NCBI RefSeq assembly: GCF_002270415.1
Contig: NZ_NNRI01000017.1
Location: forward strand, 186,001 to 250,000
DNA from: Mesorhizobium sophorae
GTDB lineage: Bacteria; Pseudomonadota; Alphaproteobacteria; Rhizobiales; Rhizobiaceae
Length of the DNA: 64,000 nucleotides
Reading direction: 5' to 3'
This document shows, in pieces, positions 42,231 through 49,954 of this stretch. Each line of letters opens with the position of its first letter. Position 1 is the stretch's first letter. The position numbers were made by a program, and so were the translations under genes. Under the pieces are notes generated by a model. That model worked only from the letters and a program-made list of their open reading frames with translations. It made no database searches and was not told where the DNA came from.

Positions 42231-43646
42231 CTAGACCAGCATGCCCATCGGGTTTTCGATCAGGCGTTTGAAAGCAACCAGCAATTCGGCCCCCAGCGCA
42301 CCATCGACGGCGCGATGGTCGGTCGACAGCGTCACCGACATCACGGTGGCTATCTTGATCTCGCCGTTCTTGACCACCGCCCGCTCTTCACCGGCGCCGA
42401 CCGCCAGGATCGTCGCATGCGGCGGGTTGATCACCGCGGCAAAGTCCTTGATGCCGAACATGCCGAGGTTGGACACCGCCGTGGTGCCGCCCTGATACTC
42501 TTCCGGCTTCAGCTTGCGGCTGCGCGCCCGGCTGGCCAGGTCCTTCATCTCGGTGGAGATGGTCGACAGCGTCTTTTCGTCCGCCTTGCGGATGATCGGC
42601 GTGATCAGACCACCGGGGATCGACACCGCAACGCCGACATCAGCATGCTTGTGCTTGACCATGGCGCTTTCGGTCCACGATGCATTGGCATCCGGCACCG
42701 CCTTCAGCGCCAGCGCCATTGCCTTGATCACCATGTCGTTGACCGACAGCTTGTAGGCCGGCACGTCACCCTTTTCAGTCTTCTTGACTGGGGCTGCCGC
42801 ATTGATCTGCGTGCGCAATGCCAAGAGCGCATCGAGTTCGCAGTCGAGTGTCAGGTAGAAATGCGGGATGGTCGTCTTGGCCTCGACTAGGCGGCGCGCG
42901 ATGGTCTTGCGCATATTGTCGTGCGGGACGAGTTCGTAGGAGCCTTGCTCGAACAGACGCAGCACGTCCCCCTCCCCCTTGAGGGGAGGGTGGCCGGCCA
43001 AAGGCCGGTCGGGTGGGGTCATCTCGGCGGTGCTCGGCGCCAGGGCGGTGTCTTCTGCGGCGCCCTCCTCCGTCCGCTTCGCGGACACCCCCCCCTCGAT
43101 GGGAGAGGAAAGCGCTGCGTCGATATCGGCCTTCACCACGCGACCGTGCGGGCCGGTGCCTGATATTGCTGAAAGGTTGAGGCCAGCTTCACGGGCAAGA
43201 CGACGAGCCAAGGGTGTTGCACGCGCGACCGATGCCGATTGGCCAATCTCCCCCCTTGAGGGGGAGATGCCCGGCAGGGCAGAGGGGCGCGCGACGGACT
43301 GAGATGCAGGTGGGACAGCGCCCCCCTCTGTCGACTTCGTCGACATCTCCCCCACGAGGGGGGAGATTGGCGCCTTGTCCTGCTTCGTAGCAGCCCCGTA
43401 AATTTCATCGTCGGCATAGATCCAGGCGACAGCCACGCCGACAGGAATGTCGATCCCCTCCTTCCCGGTGACGTCACGCAGCACGCCGCTGGCCGGCGCA
43501 TCGATCTCCATCGCCGCCTTGTCGGTCTCGATCTCGAACAGCACATCGCCCTTCTTGACGCTGGCGCCTTCCTCGGCGAACCAGCGCGAGATCTGTCCGG
43601 TCGCCATGTCCATGTCGACCTTGGGAAGAATGACTTCGGTCGGCAT
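42231..43646 (-). CDS. acoC: E2 acyltransferase of an acetoin-dehydrogenase-type complex
   Basis: The 471-residue product has the three E2 modules: a lipoyl domain at 1-80 with lipoyl-Lys43 in EIETDKAAMEIDAPASG, a peripheral-subunit-binding domain at about 141-178 (ATPLARRLAREAGLNLSAIS), and a catalytic domain from about 237 ending with the active-site DHRAVDG. It carries the acyl group from E1 to CoA. The linkers are odd: residues about 92-137 and 180-227 are translations of two palindromic mosaic repeats, read through in frame. It is the last gene of the operon, 3 bases after the E1beta stop. No E3 gene is present, so lipoamide dehydrogenase must come from elsewhere. Confidence 0.92.
   Translation of the reverse strand: MPTEVILPKVDMDMATGQISRWFAEEGASVKKGDVLFEIETDKAAMEIDAPASGVLRDVTGKEGIDIPVGVAVAWIYADDEIYGAATKQDKAPISPLVGEMSTKSTEGGAVPPASQSVARPSALPGISPSRGEIGQSASVARATPLARRLAREAGLNLSAISGTGPHGRVVKADIDAALSSPIEGGVSAKRTEEGAAEDTALAPSTAEMTPPDRPLAGHPPLKGEGDVLRLFEQGSYELVPHDNMRKTIARRLVEAKTTIPHFYLTLDCELDALLALRTQINAAAPVKKTEKGDVPAYKLSVNDMVIKAMALALKAVPDANASWTESAMVKHKHADVGVAVSIPGGLITPIIRKADEKTLSTISTEMKDLASRARSRKLKPEEYQGGTTAVSNLGMFGIKDFAAVINPPHATILAVGAGEERAVVKNGEIKIATVMSVTLSTDHRAVDGALGAELLVAFKRLIENPMGMLV
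42968..43110. repeat. Palindromic mosaic element 2 inside the E2 gene
   Basis: The element starts with the hairpin CCTCCCCCTTGAGGGGAGGG, contains GGCCGGCCAAAGGCCGG and GTCCGCTTCGCGGAC hairpins, and ends with CCCCCCCCTCGATGGGAGAGG. This is the typical look of Mesorhizobium intergenic mosaic repeats. It lies in the linker between the subunit-binding and catalytic domains and keeps the frame. Confidence 0.75.
43242..43370. repeat. Palindromic mosaic element 1 inside the E2 gene
   Basis: Outer inverted repeat CCAATCTCCCCCC (43242-43254) and GGGGGGAGATTGG (43358-43370), inner pair GAGGGGGAGATG and CATCTCCCCC, with a TGTCGACTTCGTCGACA hairpin. Length is about 129 bases, a multiple of three, so the frame is kept. 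It lies in the linker between the lipoyl and subunit-binding domains. Confidence 0.8.
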
Positions 43647-43649
43647 CGA

Positions 43650-44651
43650 TCAGCGAACCCCTTTCACGAGGTCGCGCGCAGCCGCGATGATGTCAGGAAC
43701 TTGCGGCACGACAGCCTTTTCCAGCTCCGGATTGTAGGGGATCGGCGTCTCGGCGCCGCCCAGCCGCACGATCGGCGCATCGAGGTAATCGAACGCCTCG
43801 CTCTCGGCGATCATCGCGCTGACCTCGGCGCCGATGCCCAGCGTCTTGACCGCTTCGTAGACGCACATCAACCGCGATGTCTTCTTGACGCTGTCGATGA
43901 CGGTCTGCTTGTCCATCGGCCGGATGGTCCGGAGATCGATGACTTCGATGTCGATGCCTTCGGCTTCCAGCGCCGCCGCGGCGTCGAGCGCCTTGTGCAC
44001 CATGATCGAGGTGGCGACGATGGTCAGGTCGCGGCCCTCGCGACGGATGTCGGCCTTGCCGATCGGCACCGTGTAGTAGCCTTCGGGCACCGGGCCCTTC
44101 ATCTTGTAGAGCAGCTTGTGCTCGAAGATCATCACCGGGTCGGGATCGGCGACTGCGGCCAGCAGCATGCCCTTGGCATCGTATGGTGTCGCCGGCTGGA
44201 TGACCTTGAGGCCCGGCACATGGCCGAGCCAGGCCTCGAGGCTCTGGCTGTGCTGGGCCGCGGCACCTGTGCCGGAGCCGGCGGGAAAGCGCATCACCAC
44301 CGGAACCGAAACCTCGCCGCCGAGCATGAAGCGCATCTTGGCGGCCTGGTTGACGATCTGCTCCATGGCGAGCGTGGCGAAATCGGAAAACTGGAACTCG
44401 AAGATCGGCCGCATGCCGGTGAGGGCGGCGCCCACCGCCATGCCCGCGCCACCCAGTTCCGAAATCGGCGTGTCGATCACCCGCTCGCTGCCAAACCGAT
44501 CGACCAGATCGCCAGTCACCTGGAAGGCGCCCCCATAGACGCCGATATCCTCGCCCATCAGGAAGACGCATTCGTCCATGTCCATGGCGATCGCCATGGC
44601 TTCCTGGATCGCCTGGGCGTAGCTCAGTTCACGCACCATCGCGTCCATCAC
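43650..44651 (-). CDS. acoB: E1 beta subunit, acetoin-dehydrogenase type
   Basis: The 333-residue product is a transketolase-like E1beta. Thiamine-diphosphate contacts are visible in FLMGEDIGVYGGAFQVTGDL and DTPISELGGAGMAVGAALTG (catalytic Glu in SELG), followed by FQFSDFATLAMEQIVNQAAK and FRMPAGSGTGAAAQHSQS-like RFPAGSGTGAAAQHSQSLEA with the conserved His. The C-terminal domain begins near 200 (DLTIVATSIMVHKALDAAAA). With E1alpha it forms the heterotetramer that decarboxylates 2-oxo acids or, in AcoAB-type enzymes, cleaves acyloins. It overlaps E1alpha by four bases. Confidence 0.93.
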   Translation of the reverse strand: MMDAMVRELSYAQAIQEAMAIAMDMDECVFLMGEDIGVYGGAFQVTGDLVDRFGSERVIDTPISELGGAGMAVGAALTGMRPIFEFQFSDFATLAMEQIVNQAAKMRFMLGGEVSVPVVMRFPAGSGTGAAAQHSQSLEAWLGHVPGLKVIQPATPYDAKGMLLAAVADPDPVMIFEHKLLYKMKGPVPEGYYTVPIGKADIRREGRDLTIVATSIMVHKALDAAAALEAEGIDIEVIDLRTIRPMDKQTVIDSVKKTSRLMCVYEAVKTLGIGAEVSAMIAESEAFDYLDAPIVRLGGAETPIPYNPELEKAVVPQVPDIIAAARDLVKGVR

Positions 44652-45676
44652 GCCTGCTCCGTATAGACATAATTGCCGGTGTCGCGCACATCCGGCGACG
44701 GGCTCGCCTTGGCGAACTCGATGCCGTCGGCGATCTCCTGTGCCACCGCGCCGCGAATGGCCTCGATGCCCTTGTCGTCGATGAAGCCGAATTCGCGCAG
44801 CTCGCTTTCGAACAGGGTGATCGGATCGCGGTTCGACATCCAGTCCTCGATCTCCTCCTTGCTACGATAGCGGTTGCGGTCGCTCTTGGAATGGCCGCGA
44901 TGGCGATAGGTCTTGGATTCGATCAGCGTCGGCCCCTCGCCGGCGCGTGCACGCTCGACAGCCTTGTACGACGCCTCGGCGACCTCCGAAAAAATGTTGC
45001 CGTTGACGATGACACCCGGCATCGAATAGGCGGCAGCGCGCTCGGCGATGTTCTTGACGGCGGTCGAGCGCGCCGTCGAAGTCGACATGCCGTAGCCGTT
45101 GTTCTCGCAGACGAAAATCACCGGCAGCTTCCAGACCGAGGCCATGTTCAACGCCTCGTGGAAGGCGCCTTCATTGTTGGCGCCATCGCCGAAGAACGAC
45201 ACCACGACCTTTCCGGTCTTCATCATCTTGGCGGAAAGTGCTGCCCCAACGGCGATCGGAATGCCGCCGCCGACGATGCCATTGGCGCCGAGATTGCCCT
45301 TGCCGACATCGGCGATGTGCATCGAGCCGCCACGGCCCTTGCAGTAGCCGGTGGTTTTGCCGAAGAACTCGGCGAACATGCGCTTGACCTCGGCGCCCTT
45401 GGCGATGCAGTGGCCGTGGCCGCGATGCGTCGAGGTGATCTGGTCATCCTCGGCAAGCGGCATGCAGATGCCCATGGCGCTGGCTTCCTGGCCGATCGAC
45501 AAATGCATTGTGCCGTGGATGAGGCCGCGCGTGTAGCACTCCTCCGCGCCCTCTTCGAAGCGCCGGATGAGGTACATCTTGTAGAGCACATTTCTGAGCT
45601 GCTCGGCGCTGTACTGTCGATAGACGAAGGGCAGGTTGGCGCGACTGTCGGCGACGGCTTTGCTGGCTCCGGCCAT
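44648..45676 (-). CDS. acoA: E1 alpha subunit, acetoin-dehydrogenase type
   Basis: The 342-residue product starts at 45676, two bases after the stop of the DXR-II-like gene. The thiamine-diphosphate motif is GDGANNEGAFHEALNMASVW followed by the NN in CENNGYGMST. Other signatures are TSTHRGHGHCIAKGAEVKRM and YCKGRGGSMHIADVGKGNLG with ANGIVGGGIPIAVGAALSA; this wording is much closer to AcoA of acetoin dehydrogenase than to branched-chain or classic pyruvate E1. The AcoA-type call matters for the proposed pathway because AcoAB cleaves acyloins to acetyl-CoA plus an aldehyde. Confidence 0.92.
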   Translation of the reverse strand: MAGASKAVADSRANLPFVYRQYSAEQLRNVLYKMYLIRRFEEGAEECYTRGLIHGTMHLSIGQEASAMGICMPLAEDDQITSTHRGHGHCIAKGAEVKRMFAEFFGKTTGYCKGRGGSMHIADVGKGNLGANGIVGGGIPIAVGAALSAKMMKTGKVVVSFFGDGANNEGAFHEALNMASVWKLPVIFVCENNGYGMSTSTARSTAVKNIAERAAAYSMPGVIVNGNIFSEVAEASYKAVERARAGEGPTLIESKTYRHRGHSKSDRNRYRSKEEIEDWMSNRDPITLFESELREFGFIDDKGIEAIRGAVAQEIADGIEFAKASPSPDVRDTGNYVYTEQA

Positions 45677-45678
45677 GG

Positions 45679-47007
45679 TCAGGCTCCCACGGACCCGTAG
45701 ACGAGCTTGTCCTGGCGGGCGCGCAATTCGGCGATCTTGGAGCCTGGCGCGGGAGCAGCATTCGCATAGGTGATGAGCTCGCCCTTCTTGATCTGCTGGG
45801 TCACCGAGCCGCCTTGCAGCAGGCCGCAGGGAATGGCCTTGGCGGCGCGCGCCTCCAGCGCCGTCATGATCCAGGCGCGGTAGCAATATTCGCCGATGGC
45901 ATCGAGCTTCTCACCCGGCTTCATGTCCTTCTTGGCCACCGCGCAGACTTCGGCCGTTGGTTTCGCCAGCGGGACCATATCCGCCTTGCCGTAGAGCACG
46001 ACACGGGCGCAGGTCAGCGGCACTTCGAGCGAGGTCAAATGATAGGGGCGGTGGAAGGTGAAATACGGACCCTTGCCCATGTTCAAATCTTCCATGCGCT
46101 CCGAAATGCGCGGGTGCGACATGTCGGCGACGACGAAGACGCCAGGCGCGACACCCTTGCCGATCGAGTAGTCGACGACGCCGACCTTCGACAGCACGCC
46201 GCCGTCCTTCTGCGGCACCAGGACCTTGGACAGTTCGCCAAGCGTCGCCGCTGGGCCGTGCATCCCGGGCTTGTCCGGAACCAGTCCGGTGGCATTGGCG
46301 ATCGCCGCCATCTCGACCATGGTCTTGGAGCCATCGACGAATTCGACCAGCATGCGCACATTCATATGCCGGCGCTCGGCCTCCTCCTCATAGTCGGGGG
46401 GCGTGGCGTCGATGTTGAGCGGATTGTTCTTGCCCTTGCCGGCGGCGACGATCGGATGGCCCATCGCCGAGACGAATTCGATCAGCTCCATGCAGGACGA
46501 CGGCTCGTCGCCGGCACCCAGCGAATAGGTGACGCCAAGCCTGTCTGCCTCGCTTTTCAGATAGGCACCGATGGTGACGTCGGCCTCGACATTCATCATC
46601 ACCAGATGCTTGCCATGCTCCATGGCGCGCAGGCCGATCTCGGCGCCGACCGCCGGAACGCCGGTGGCGTCGATGACGACATCGATCAGGTCATTGTCGA
46701 TGACCAGGCTGGCATCATTGGTGACCGCGACCTTGCCGGCCTCCATCGCCGCCGTCATCGCCGAAGCGTTCGACACTTCGCGCGCATGGCCGGTTTGCTG
46801 GAAGGCGATATCCACCGCCTTGCTGGCGGCGGGCAGGTTCAGTTCGGAAATGGCGCCGATCTCGATGCCGGACATATGAGCGACGCGGGTGACGATATCG
46901 GTTCCCATCTCGCCGGAGCCGATCAGGCCGATGCGGATGGGCTTGCCCGACCTGGCGCGCTCCTCGAGATCGCGGGCAAGGCCCGTCAACGAAACATTGG
47001 AAGCCAT
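45679..47007 (-). CDS. DXR-II/DRL-like oxidoreductase with SAF domain
   Basis: The 442-residue product starts at the ATG at 47007 behind GGGAGGAACG. It has an N-terminal Rossmann domain (IRIGLIGSGEMGTDIVTRVA), a homoserine-dehydrogenase-like middle (YSLGAGDEPSSCMELIEFVS, then GKGKNNPLNIDATPPDYEEE and MVEMAAIANATGLVPDKPGM), and a C-terminal SAF domain (KDMKPGEKLDAIGEYCYRAW). From memory it is very close along its length to Brucella DRL (DXR-II), which converts 1-deoxyxylulose 5-phosphate to 2-C-methylerythritol 4-phosphate. Related DRL-like oxidoreductases (DLO) have other, unknown reactions. As the first gene of an operon with AcoAB-C, a catabolic role (methylerythritol phosphate to DXP) is more likely than isoprenoid synthesis. 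Confidence 0.82.
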   Translation of the reverse strand: MASNVSLTGLARDLEERARSGKPIRIGLIGSGEMGTDIVTRVAHMSGIEIGAISELNLPAASKAVDIAFQQTGHAREVSNASAMTAAMEAGKVAVTNDASLVIDNDLIDVVIDATGVPAVGAEIGLRAMEHGKHLVMMNVEADVTIGAYLKSEADRLGVTYSLGAGDEPSSCMELIEFVSAMGHPIVAAGKGKNNPLNIDATPPDYEEEAERRHMNVRMLVEFVDGSKTMVEMAAIANATGLVPDKPGMHGPAATLGELSKVLVPQKDGGVLSKVGVVDYSIGKGVAPGVFVVADMSHPRISERMEDLNMGKGPYFTFHRPYHLTSLEVPLTCARVVLYGKADMVPLAKPTAEVCAVAKKDMKPGEKLDAIGEYCYRAWIMTALEARAAKAIPCGLLQGGSVTQQIKKGELITYANAAPAPGSKIAELRARQDKLVYGSVGA

Positions 47008-47280
47008 ACCGCTCGTTCCTCCCATAATGCAGGCTATTCAACTGCCTGACCGGTATTGAACATATGTATTTCTGTCAAGACTAATGTGCATACTTGTCGT
47101 TTTTTTGGCGCCCCATTGTGGAGGCTCCGCGTGACCCAAAACAGCCCACCAAAGCGGGGCCGCGCAGCGGGTTGCGCAGACAACACACTGGCATGGCTGC
47201 GTGCCTCCCGGCACACGGATTCTGGGTAGCTTGTCCACCGGTCGTGGCGATCGCTGCGCCACGCCTCTCGACGCTTCAGG

Positions 47281-48045
47281 CTATGGAGCCGTCGGCACCG
47301 GAAAATCGTGAAAATGCACGATCACCCCACCCGCATCGATCAGGATCACGGCATAGGCAGGTGGCTCGTGGCCGAGGCTCCAGCCCTCCGAGAAATCCAG
47401 CGCGGTCTGATGATTGGTGCTGCGCAACGTGCTGACGGGAATGCCACGCCAGCTGCCGGCGATCAGCCGGTGGACGTGTCCGGCGAAGATGTGGCGGACA
47501 TTGCCGTGGCGTAGCAGAACCTCATGCAAGGCATCGGCGTCGACCAGCATGACACGGTCGAGCTCGGGGATGTGGATCCGGAACGGCGGATGGTGCATGA
47601 ACAGGAAGACCGGCCGATCGCAGGCCTCTTGCAGCCGCTCATCGAGCCAGTCGAGACGCGCTGCACATAGCTTGCCCTCGACACGTCCGCTGTCCAGCGT
47701 GTCGAGCAGGATCAGGCGGCCATGAGCGCCATCGACGACGCTCTGGACGAAGCCGCGCTCGGCGGTGGCTTGCGGGAACATCTCGAGAAACAGTGCCCGG
47801 TCGTCATGGTTGCCGAGCATCAGCCGGCAGGGCGGACCGAATTTTGTCAGACTCTCTCTCAGCGCGGCATAGGCGGGGCGCTCGCCGTCATTGGTCAGGT
47901 CGCCGGAAATCACCACCAGATCAGCGTCGGCATGGTTGGCGCCGATGTCGGCAAGGCAGGCTTGCAACCTGGAGAGCGGATTGGAGCCGTAAAGAAGACC
48001 GCCCGGCGTCATCAGATGGGGATCGGATATCTGGATGACTTTCAT
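47281..48045 (-). CDS. Calcineurin-type phosphodiesterase (CpdA-like)
   Basis: The 254-residue product has the class III cyclic-nucleotide phosphodiesterase motifs for two metals: ISDPHL near the start (Asp8, His10), VVISGDLTNDG, LMLGNHDD, FLFMHHPPF and FAGHVHRL. These match E. coli CpdA (3',5'-cAMP hydrolysis) and glycerophosphodiesterases such as GpdQ; the two cannot be separated here. No signal peptide, so cytoplasmic. It lies 274 bases upstream of the DXR-II-like gene on the same strand and downstream of 3-hydroxybutyrate dehydrogenase. Confidence 0.88.
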   Translation of the reverse strand: MKVIQISDPHLMTPGGLLYGSNPLSRLQACLADIGANHADADLVVISGDLTNDGERPAYAALRESLTKFGPPCRLMLGNHDDRALFLEMFPQATAERGFVQSVVDGAHGRLILLDTLDSGRVEGKLCAARLDWLDERLQEACDRPVFLFMHHPPFRIHIPELDRVMLVDADALHEVLLRHGNVRHIFAGHVHRLIAGSWRGIPVSTLRSTNHQTALDFSEGWSLGHEPPAYAVILIDAGGVIVHFHDFPVPTAP

Positions 48046-48130
48046 GGACCTGGCCGGGATGCTTCCTGCTGGCGGCTTTCATGTTGAAGCCTGGCAACAC
48101 CAGCCGGCAAACGAAACGCCTTGACCATCC

Positions 48131-48919
48131 TCACTGTGCGGTCCAGCCGCCGTCCATGGGCAAGGTCGTGCCGGTGATCTGCTTGGCAGAATCCGAGCAC
48201 AGGAACAGCGTCAGCGCGGCAAGTTCGTCGACGGTCACAAATTCCTTGGTCGGCTGCGCCGCCAGCAACACGTCGTGCTTGACCTGTTCCTCGGTCATGC
48301 CGCGCGCTTTCATCGTGTCGGGAATCTGCTTTTCGACCAGCGGCGTCCAGACATAGCCTGGCGCGATCGCATTGACCGTGATGCCGTCAAGCGCTGTCTC
48401 GAGAGCCACCGTCTTGGTCAGGCCGGCAATGCCGTGCTTGGCCGACACATAGGCCGACTTGAACGGCGAAGCGACCAGCGCATGCGCGGAGGCCGTGTTG
48501 ATGATGCGGCCCCATTTGCGCGCCTTCATGCCGGGCAGCGCGGCCTTGATCGCATAGAAGGCGGCGAGCAGGTTGATGCGGATGATGGCTTCCCATTTGT
48601 CGTCCGGGAAGTCCTCGATCGGCGCGACATGCTGGATGCCGGCATTGTTGACCAGGATATCGAGGCTGCCGAACGCGGCCTCGGCCTCATGCACCATGGC
48701 GCTCACCGCCGCGCCGTCCATCATGTTGGCATCGGAGTAGCGGCACTTGACGCCGAAATCCTTCTCGATGCCGGCGCGCTCCTTTTCGATTGCCGCGGCA
48801 TCGCCCAGCCCGTTGATGGTGACGTTTGCGCCTTCAGCGGCAAAGGCGCGGGCTATTGCCAGGCCGATACCGCTGGTCGAGCCGGTGACGAGGGCATTCT
48901 TCGAAGACAGGGAACCCAT
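48131..48919 (-). CDS. bdhA: 3-hydroxybutyrate dehydrogenase
   Basis: The 262-residue product starts at the ATG at 48919. It is a short-chain dehydrogenase: nucleotide motif TGSTSGIGLAIARAFAAEG, NNAGIQHVAPIEDFPDDKWE, the catalytic Tyr/Lys in SAYVSAKHGIAG, and the typical PHB-dehydrogenase region APGYVWTPLVEKQIPDTMKA with LLAAQPTKEFVTVDELAALT. It interconverts acetoacetate and D-3-hydroxybutyrate with NAD, in the PHB cycle. It is divergent from acetoacetate decarboxylase, which acts on the same intermediate, supporting the assignment. The gap between them has a perfect dyad at 49069. Confidence 0.93.
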   Translation of the reverse strand: MGSLSSKNALVTGSTSGIGLAIARAFAAEGANVTINGLGDAAAIEKERAGIEKDFGVKCRYSDANMMDGAAVSAMVHEAEAAFGSLDILVNNAGIQHVAPIEDFPDDKWEAIIRINLLAAFYAIKAALPGMKARKWGRIINTASAHALVASPFKSAYVSAKHGIAGLTKTVALETALDGITVNAIAPGYVWTPLVEKQIPDTMKARGMTEEQVKHDVLLAAQPTKEFVTVDELAALTLFLCSDSAKQITGTTLPMDGGWTAQ

Positions 48920-49068
48920 GGTGATCTCGCGCGAGGTGGGAGGGAACATGACATATAATTGTGCATCGCAGCATGACAATGGCAGAGCCATGTGTCGATG
49001 CGATTACAGCCTGACGACACCGCTGGAACATGGCTCCTGTCCCTTCGAAACCGCTGTCGCCGGGGTGA

Positions 49069-49091
49069 CACGGCACTGTCATGGTGCCGTG
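49069..49091. promoter_or_regulatory. Perfect dyad between bdhA and adc (candidate operator)
   Basis: CACGGCAC, seven bases, GTGCCGTG. It lies 75 bases before the adc start and 150 bases from the bdhA start, within the divergent promoter region. A regulator binding here could control both genes; none is encoded next to it. Confidence 0.45.
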
Positions 49092-49165
49092 CAACATAAT
49101 CGGTTGCGCATTCGCGCGGTCATTCCTGACGAAATTTTGCCTGTAAAAGACCTTGGGGGTGCAGC

Positions 49166-49954
49166 TTGGAAATCGCCGATGTCGTCAAGCGCGCCTATGC
49201 GATGCCGCTGACCAATCCGTCCTTCCCTCCGGGGCCGTATCGTTTCTTCGATCGCGAATACGTCATCATCACCTACCGCACGACGCGCGAGGCGCTCGAG
49301 GCCGTCGTGCCGGCGCCGCTGGAGATCGATGAGCCGCTGGTCAAGTACGAATTCATCCGCATGCCTGATTCAACTGGCTTCGGCGACTATACCGAGACCG
49401 GCCAGGTGATCCCGGTGCGCTACAAGGGCCAGCACGGCGGCTACGTTCATTCGATGTATCTCGACGACGACGCGCCCATCGCCGGCGGGCGTGAACTGTG
49501 GGGATTTCCCAAGAAGCTGGCCAGCCCCAAGATCGTGCATGAGGGCGAAGTGGTGGTCGGCACGCTGCACTATGGCAGCGTTCTGTGCGCCACCGGCACC
49601 ATGGGCTACAAGCACCGTGAGGCCGATCACGATTCCGTGCTTGCCTCGCTGGCTGCTCCCAACTTCCTGGTCAAGATCATCCCGCATGTCGACGGCACGC
49701 CGCGCATCTGCGAGCTGGTTCGCTACTACCTTACCGATATCACGCTGAAGGAGGCATGGACGGCGCCCGCGGCACTCGATCTGCGGCCCCATGTCATGGC
49801 CGACGTGGCGAAGTTGCCGGTGCTCGACATCGTATCGGCTGTTCATTTCACCGCCGATCTGACGCTCGGGCTGGGCGAGGTGGTTTACGACTACCTTGCT
49901 GATCGCAACCACTCCGAGATCAGCGCAACCCAGCCGGAGAAAATTCGTGCTTGA
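49166..49954 (+). CDS. adc: Acetoacetate decarboxylase
   Basis: The 262-residue product starts at a TTG behind GGGGGTGCAGC. It matches the Adc family: AMPLTNPSFPPGPYRFFDRE at the start, YHRTT-like ITYRTTREALEAVVPAPLEI, the catalytic Lys in GRELWGFPKKLASP (Lys of the Schiff base is one of the KK pair), and GTMGYKHREADHDSVLASLA. It converts acetoacetate to acetone and CO2 in the cytoplasm. The gene overlaps the patatin gene by 8 bases, so the two are coupled, and faces bdhA. Confidence 0.93.
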   Translation: MEIADVVKRAYAMPLTNPSFPPGPYRFFDREYVIITYRTTREALEAVVPAPLEIDEPLVKYEFIRMPDSTGFGDYTETGQVIPVRYKGQHGGYVHSMYLDDDAPIAGGRELWGFPKKLASPKIVHEGEVVVGTLHYGSVLCATGTMGYKHREADHDSVLASLAAPNFLVKIIPHVDGTPRICELVRYYLTDITLKEAWTAPAALDLRPHVMADVAKLPVLDIVSAVHFTADLTLGLGEVVYDYLADRNHSEISATQPEKIRA

